62,836 nucleotides of DNA from Clostridiales bacterium (GTDB lineage Bacteria > Bacillota > Clostridia > Oscillospirales > Oscillospiraceae), in contig JAAVHX010000031.1 in assembly GCA_014799475.1 (NCBI GenBank), forward strand, positions 1 through 62,836, written 5' to 3'. This document shows, in pieces, positions 59,194-62,836 of this stretch (positions within the stretch are counted from its first letter, which is position 1; the number at the start of each line of letters is the position of its first letter). A model generated the notes under the pieces. That model worked only from the letters and a program-made list of their open reading frames with translations. It had not been told where the DNA came from and did not search any database. The translations under genes and the position numbers were made by a program.

Positions 59194-60336
59194 ATGGCTA
59201 AGAAAAAGATCGCCGCAAAGAACATGGAACTGGACGCCAAGGAATTTTTCGCCGCCATCTCCGATATTGAGAAGGAAAAGGGCATCCCCAAGAGCTATAT
59301 GCTGGAGAAGATCACCCTGGCCCTGGTGGCCGCCTACAAGCGGGATCACGAGGGCATCACCGACAACGTGGTGGTGGACGCCAACGAGGAGCTGGAATCC
59401 GTCCGGATGTTCGTCAAAAAGGACGTGGTGGAGGCGGTGGACAATCCCCACACCGAGATCAGCCTGGAGGACGCCCAGCGCGCCCTGCCCCGGGCCCAGC
59501 TTGGCGACGTGCTGCGCATTGAGATCAAGCCCAAAAACTTCGGCCGCATCGCCGCCCAGACCGCCCGCCAGGTCATCATCCAGGGGATGCGCGAGGCGGA
59601 GCGGGACATGGTATTCGGCGAGTTCTCCTCCAAGGAGCACGAGATCCTCACCGGCACCGTCACCCGGGTGGACGAGCGCAGCGGTTCGGTGGCCATCCGG
59701 CTCACCTCCGGCTCCGAGTTCACCGACGCGTTCCTGTCCGCCGGGGAGCAGGTCAAGGGCGAGGTCGTCCACGAGGGCGACCGGGTCCGGGTGTACGTGG
59801 TGGAAGTCCGCCAGGCCACCCGCGGGCCCCAGGTGCTCATCTCCCGCACCCATCCGGGGCTGGTCAAGCGGCTGTTTGAGCTGGAGGTGCCCGAGATCTA
59901 CGACGGCACCGTGATCGTCAAGTCCATCGCCCGGGAGGCGGGCAGCCGCACCAAGCTGGCCGTGTGGAGCGAGGACGAGAACGTGGATCCCATCGGCGCC
60001 TGCGTGGGCCCCCGGGGCCAGCGGGTCAACGCCGTGGTCTCCGAGCTGCGGGGCGAAAAGGTGGACATCATTAAGTACTCCGACGACCCCGGCCAATATG
60101 TGGCCGCCGCCCTGGCCCCCGCCGATGTCATCAGCGTGGTGGAGCTGGAGCCGGGAAGCTGCCGGGTGGTGGTCCCTGACGACCAGCTGTCCCTGGCCAT
60201 CGGCAAGGAGGGCCAGAACGCCCGGCTTGCCGCCCGTTTGACGGGCTTTAAGATCGACATCCGTCCCGCCAGCGCCCCCGAGCCCCCCGAGGAGGAGCCG
60301 GGCAGCGACGAGGAGGATATTGAGGTAATGGAGTAA
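59194..60336 (+). CDS. nusA: Transcription termination/antitermination factor NusA
   Basis: The ATG at 59194 follows GAAGGAG. The 380-residue product has the N-terminal polymerase-binding domain (AAKNMELDAKEFFAAISDIEKEKGIPKSYMLEKITLALVAAYKRD), an S1 domain (about 135-200, EILTGTVTRVDERSGSVAIRL), and two KH domains (VDPIGACVGPRGQRVNAVVSELRGEKVDIIKY; LSLAIGKEGQNARLAARLTGFKIDI). It ends with a short acidic tail and lacks the C-terminal acidic repeats of proteobacterial NusA, as in other Firmicutes. Confidence 0.96.
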   Translation: MAKKKIAAKNMELDAKEFFAAISDIEKEKGIPKSYMLEKITLALVAAYKRDHEGITDNVVVDANEELESVRMFVKKDVVEAVDNPHTEISLEDAQRALPRAQLGDVLRIEIKPKNFGRIAAQTARQVIIQGMREAERDMVFGEFSSKEHEILTGTVTRVDERSGSVAIRLTSGSEFTDAFLSAGEQVKGEVVHEGDRVRVYVVEVRQATRGPQVLISRTHPGLVKRLFELEVPEIYDGTVIVKSIAREAGSRTKLAVWSEDENVDPIGACVGPRGQRVNAVVSELRGEKVDIIKYSDDPGQYVAAALAPADVISVVELEPGSCRVVVPDDQLSLAIGKEGQNARLAARLTGFKIDIRPASAPEPPEEEPGSDEEDIEVME

Positions 60337-60358
60337 TCCTTCGCAGGGAGGGAGCGTA

Positions 60359-60634
60359 ATGCCCAAGAAAATACCCATGCGCCAATGCCTTGGCTGCCGG
60401 GAGATGAAGCCCAAGCCTGAGCTGATCCGGGTGGTGCGCTCCCCCGAGGGGGAATTGTCGTTGGACTTCCGGGGCAAGAAGCCGGGACGGGGGGCCTACC
60501 TCTGCCCTGACCCGGCCTGTCTGGCAAGGGCGAAAAAGAGCCGCGCCATTGAGCGGACCCTGTCCGCTCAGGTGAGCCCCGAGGTCTGGGAGGCGCTGGA
60601 AGCGCAGATGAAGGCGGGTGACGGCGGTGACTGA
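60359..60634 (+). CDS. ylxR: YlxR-family RNA-binding protein
   Basis: The start at 60359 follows AGGGAGGGAG. The 91-residue product begins PKKIPMRQCLGCREMKPKPELIRVVRSPEG and carries GKKPGRGAYLCPDPACLARAKKS, the conserved core of YlxR/DUF448, a small RNA-binding or nucleoid-associated regulator. It lies between nusA and ylxQ, as in other Firmicutes. Confidence 0.93.
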   Translation: MPKKIPMRQCLGCREMKPKPELIRVVRSPEGELSLDFRGKKPGRGAYLCPDPACLARAKKSRAIERTLSAQVSPEVWEALEAQMKAGDGGD

Positions 60635-61022
60635 CAGCGCCCTATCCCTGCTGGGTCTGGCCCTGCGGGGGAGCAATCTCGCCGTGGGCGAGGAGCCGGT
60701 GCAGGACGCCTGCAAAACCCGCCGGGCGCGGCTGGTGATGTCCGCCGCGGACGCCGCCCAGAACAGCGTTGACCGCGCCGGGCGCATGGCGGAGACAGGC
60801 GGTGCGCCCTGGGTCCGTCTGCCCTGGGACAAGGAAACCCTGGGAGGCGCGCTGGGCCGGAAGCTGTGCGCCGTGGCCGCCCTCACCGACCAGGGGCTGG
60901 CGGCCGCGTTCGCGGGAAAGCTGCTCCAAACCGACGAGAGCCTGCGCCCCGCCCTGGAACCCCTGCTGACCGAGAAAAAGAAACCGCGGGCCGAAAGGAA
61001 GCCCGCTCCACGCGAATCATAG
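60627..61022 (+). CDS. ylxQ: YlxQ, L7Ae-like ribosomal-type protein
   Basis: A GTG at 60627 overlaps the ylxR stop; a GTG at 60618 is also in frame. The product (131 aa) begins TDSALSLLGLALRGSNLAVGEEPVQDACKTRRARLVMSAADAAQNSVDR and has DKETLGGALGRKLCAVAALTDQGLAAAFAGKL, the L7Ae/L30e fold of RNA-binding K-turn proteins found in this position of the operon. A basic tail (KKKPRAERKPAPRES) is extra. Confidence 0.9.
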   Translation: MTDSALSLLGLALRGSNLAVGEEPVQDACKTRRARLVMSAADAAQNSVDRAGRMAETGGAPWVRLPWDKETLGGALGRKLCAVAALTDQGLAAAFAGKLLQTDESLRPALEPLLTEKKKPRAERKPAPRES

Positions 61023-61034
61023 GAGGTGGCCTGT

Positions 61035-62836
61035 TTGAGCCTTGCGAAACTGAACGCCCGGGACGTGGCCAAGGACTTTGGGATGCAAGCCAAAGCCATT
61101 ACCGCGATCCTGACCGAACATACCAAAGAGACGGTGTCTCCCACCAAGATCTTGACGGACCGGGAGCTGTCCATTATTTTTGAACACCTGACCCAGAAGA
61201 ACCAGGTGGACTCCATCGAGTCCATCTATGCCGACGTGTACCACGAGCCCAAGCAGGAGGCGGCTTCCGCCCCCAAGGCGGAGCAGGCTAAACCCGCCCA
61301 GAAAGACGGCAAGGACAGCAAGAGTACCGCACCTGCCCCGGCTCAGAAGGACGGAAAGGCCGCACCTGCACCCGTCCAGAAGGAGCAGTCCAAACAGGCG
61401 GCCCCCTCCAAGCCCGTCAGCCGCACCCCCGAGAAAAAGGTGGTGGACACCCGCAAGGGCGGCGGCGTCAACCTGGAGAAGTACGACCAGCGCCTGGAAG
61501 ATCTGGCCCCCGACAAGGCTAACCGGATGCAGACCGGCAAGCAGAAGTTCCAGAACCGGGGGGGCAAGAACCGGAACCAGAACTTCGGCAGCAAGCGCAA
61601 GCAGGAGGAAGCGGAGAAGATGCGCCGCCTCCAGCTGGAGATCGCCAAAAAGGCCCCGCTGACAGTGAAGATCCCCGACGAGATCGGCGTGGGCGAGCTG
61701 GCCTCCCGGATGAAAAAGACCGGGGCCGAGGTGGTCAAGTGCCTGATCCGCAACGGCGTGATGGCTTCCCTGTCCGACATCATCGACTACGACACCGCCG
61801 CCCTCGTCGCCATGGAGCTGGGCTGCAAAGTGGAGAAGGAAGTCATCGTCACCATCGAGGAGCGGCTCATCGACACCGCCGAGGACAAGGAAGAGGATCT
61901 GGAATCCCGCGCCCCTGTCGTCGTCGTCATGGGCCACGTGGACCACGGCAAGACCTCCCTGCTGGACTATATCCGCCATGCCAACGTGGTGTCCGGCGAG
62001 GCGGGCGGCATCACCCAGCACATCGGCGCCTATCAGGTGGAGGTGAATGGCAAACCCATCACATTCCTGGACACGCCGGGCCATGAGGCCTTCACCGCCA
62101 TGCGCGCCCGTGGCGCCATGGTCACCGACATCGCCATCCTGGTGGTGGCGGCGGACGACGGCATCATGCCCCAGACCGTGGAGTCCATCAACCACGCCAA
62201 GGCCGCCAACATCCCCATCATCGTGGCCATCAACAAGATGGATAAGCCCGAGGCCAACCCCGAGCGCATCAAGCAGCAGCTCACCGAGTACGAGCTGGTG
62301 CCCGAGGAGTGGGGCGGCGAGACCATCATCTGCCCCATCTCCGCCAAGACCGGCATGGGCATCGACAGCCTGCTGGAAATGGTCACCCTCACCGCCGAGG
62401 TGCAGGAGCTGAAGGCCAACCCCAACCGCACCGCCCACGGCGCGGTCATCGAGGCGCGGCTGGACAAAGGCCGCGGCCCCGTGGCCACCCTGCTGGTGCA
62501 GAACGGCACCTTGAAGCAGGGCGACGTCATCATCGCCGGCATCGCGGTGGGCCGCGTCCGCGCCATGACCGACTATCGGGGCAATAAAGTGACCGAGGCG
62601 GGTCCCTCCGTCCCGGTGGAGATCATCGGCATGGGCGAGGTGCCCGGCGCGGGCGACGACTTCCACGCCGTGGCCGACGAGCGCATGGCCCGGGAACTGG
62701 TGGAGCAGCGCAAGGCGGAGATGAAGAACGCCACCACCGGCGCGGCCAAGCAGAAGGTGTCCCTGGAGGAGCTGTTCAGCCAGATCCAGGCGGGCGAGAT
62801 GAAGGACCTGAACGTCATCGTCAAGGCCGACGTGCA
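61035..62836 (+). CDS. infB: Translation initiation factor IF-2 (3'-partial)
   Basis: The start is a TTG at 61035, seven bases after AGGAGGTGG (61021-61029). The frame opens [27 protein letters not shown], the IF2N domain, followed by a Lys/Ala/Pro-rich linker (about 80-190), a second IF2N-type domain ([27 protein letters not shown]) and the GTPase domain with [20 protein letters not shown] and NKMD. Domain II begins before the window ends at 62836, so roughly the C-terminal third is missing from view. IF-2 places fMet-tRNA on the small ribosomal subunit. Confidence 0.97.
   Translation, partial: MSLAKLNARDVAKDFGMQAKAITAILTEHTKETVSPTKILTDRELSIIFEHLTQKNQVDSIESIYADVYHEPKQEAASAPKAEQAKPAQKDGKDSKSTAPAPAQKDGKAAPAPVQKEQSKQAAPSKPVSRTPEKKVVDTRKGGGVNLEKYDQRLEDLAPDKANRMQTGKQKFQNRGGKNRNQNFGSKRKQEEAEKMRRLQLEIAKKAPLTVKIPDEIGVGELASRMKKTGAEVVKCLIRNGVMASLSDIIDYDTAALVAMELGCKVEKEVIVTIEERLIDTAEDKEEDLESRAPVVVVMGHVDHGKTSLLDYIRHANVVSGEAGGITQHIGAYQVEVNGKPITFLDTPGHEAFTAMRARGAMVTDIAILVVAADDGIMPQTVESINHAKAANIPIIVAINKMDKPEANPERIKQQLTEYELVPEEWGGETIICPISAKTGMGIDSLLEMVTLTAEVQELKANPNRTAHGAVIEARLDKGRGPVATLLVQNGTLKQGDVIIAGIAVGRVRAMTDYRGNKVTEAGPSVPVEIIGMGEVPGAGDDFHAVADERMARELVEQRKAEMKNATTGAAKQKVSLEELFSQIQAGEMKDLNVIVKADV

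Overview
The window looks like a high-GC Gram-positive gut anaerobe of the Oscillospiraceae type (Flavonifractor/Pseudoflavonifractor/Lawsonibacter-like). The reasons are the Firmicutes housekeeping set (rimP-nusA-ylxR-ylxQ-infB, a cysteine T-box, SEDS/RodA, SpoIID), SLH-domain surface proteins, AGGAGG ribosome-binding sites with frequent TTG/GTG starts, and GC-rich third codon positions. Species cannot be decided from sequence reading alone.

Layout. (1) 1-4.26 kb is an accessory flank, partly AT-rich. It holds a SAM methyltransferase, a ketopantoate-reductase/BAAT fusion cut off at its C-terminus where it meets the first codons of another gene on the opposite strand, small ORFs, and a DUF6076-like protein. 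(2) 4.26-28.86 kb is an integrated mobile element inserted in the 3' end of an initiator tRNA-fMet gene. A 45-bp copy of the tRNA 3' end lies at 4264-4308 and the intact tRNA at 28819-28895. All confident element genes are on the minus strand: ssb, small accessory genes, a 1908-residue methylase/helicase, PcfK, a truncated PcfJ, two small proteins, a ClpP-like protease, a TraG/VirD4-like ATPase without a membrane domain, a phosphoesterase, an SLH protein, a tyrosine integrase with an inserted helix-turn-helix, RepL and an Rpn-family nuclease. I see no relaxase and no mating-channel genes. It looks like an integrative, plasmid-like and perhaps mobilizable element. (3) 28.9-62.8 kb is core chromosome: tRNA-Leu, a GreA-family factor, an amylase lipoprotein, cysK-metY facing an Rrf2 regulator, tsaE-tsaB, rodA, ftsK, uppP, T-box-cysE-cysS, citrate synthase, spoIID, tmRNA with smpB, murI, argS and the nusA-infB operon, which runs off the window end.

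How the parts work together. Cysteine supply is served by two loci: cysE-cysS under a tRNA-Cys-sensing T-box, and cysK-metY transcribed away from a three-cysteine Rrf2 regulator. ssrA and smpB, the two parts of trans-translation, lie 0.75 kb apart on the same strand. In the element, ssb, the methylase/helicase, RepL and the integrase point to DNA replication and integration, while TraG, PcfK and PcfJ are remnants or accessories of conjugation.

The most unusual material is non-coding DNA in the element. There are two ~82-bp copies of a paired-palindrome module (9155-9235 and 17907-17988). Behind the traG-like gene is an array of five GGCCCA-N4-TGGGCC dyads spaced 53, 53, 51 and 62 bp, most followed by a second palindromic box. 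A ~430-bp region (12428-12860) is dense in inverted repeats. In the chromosome, a pair of 121-bp inverted repeats with compensatory stem changes brackets a small XRE regulator locus with a 20-bp palindromic operator. No database search was possible, so family names rest on motif recognition.
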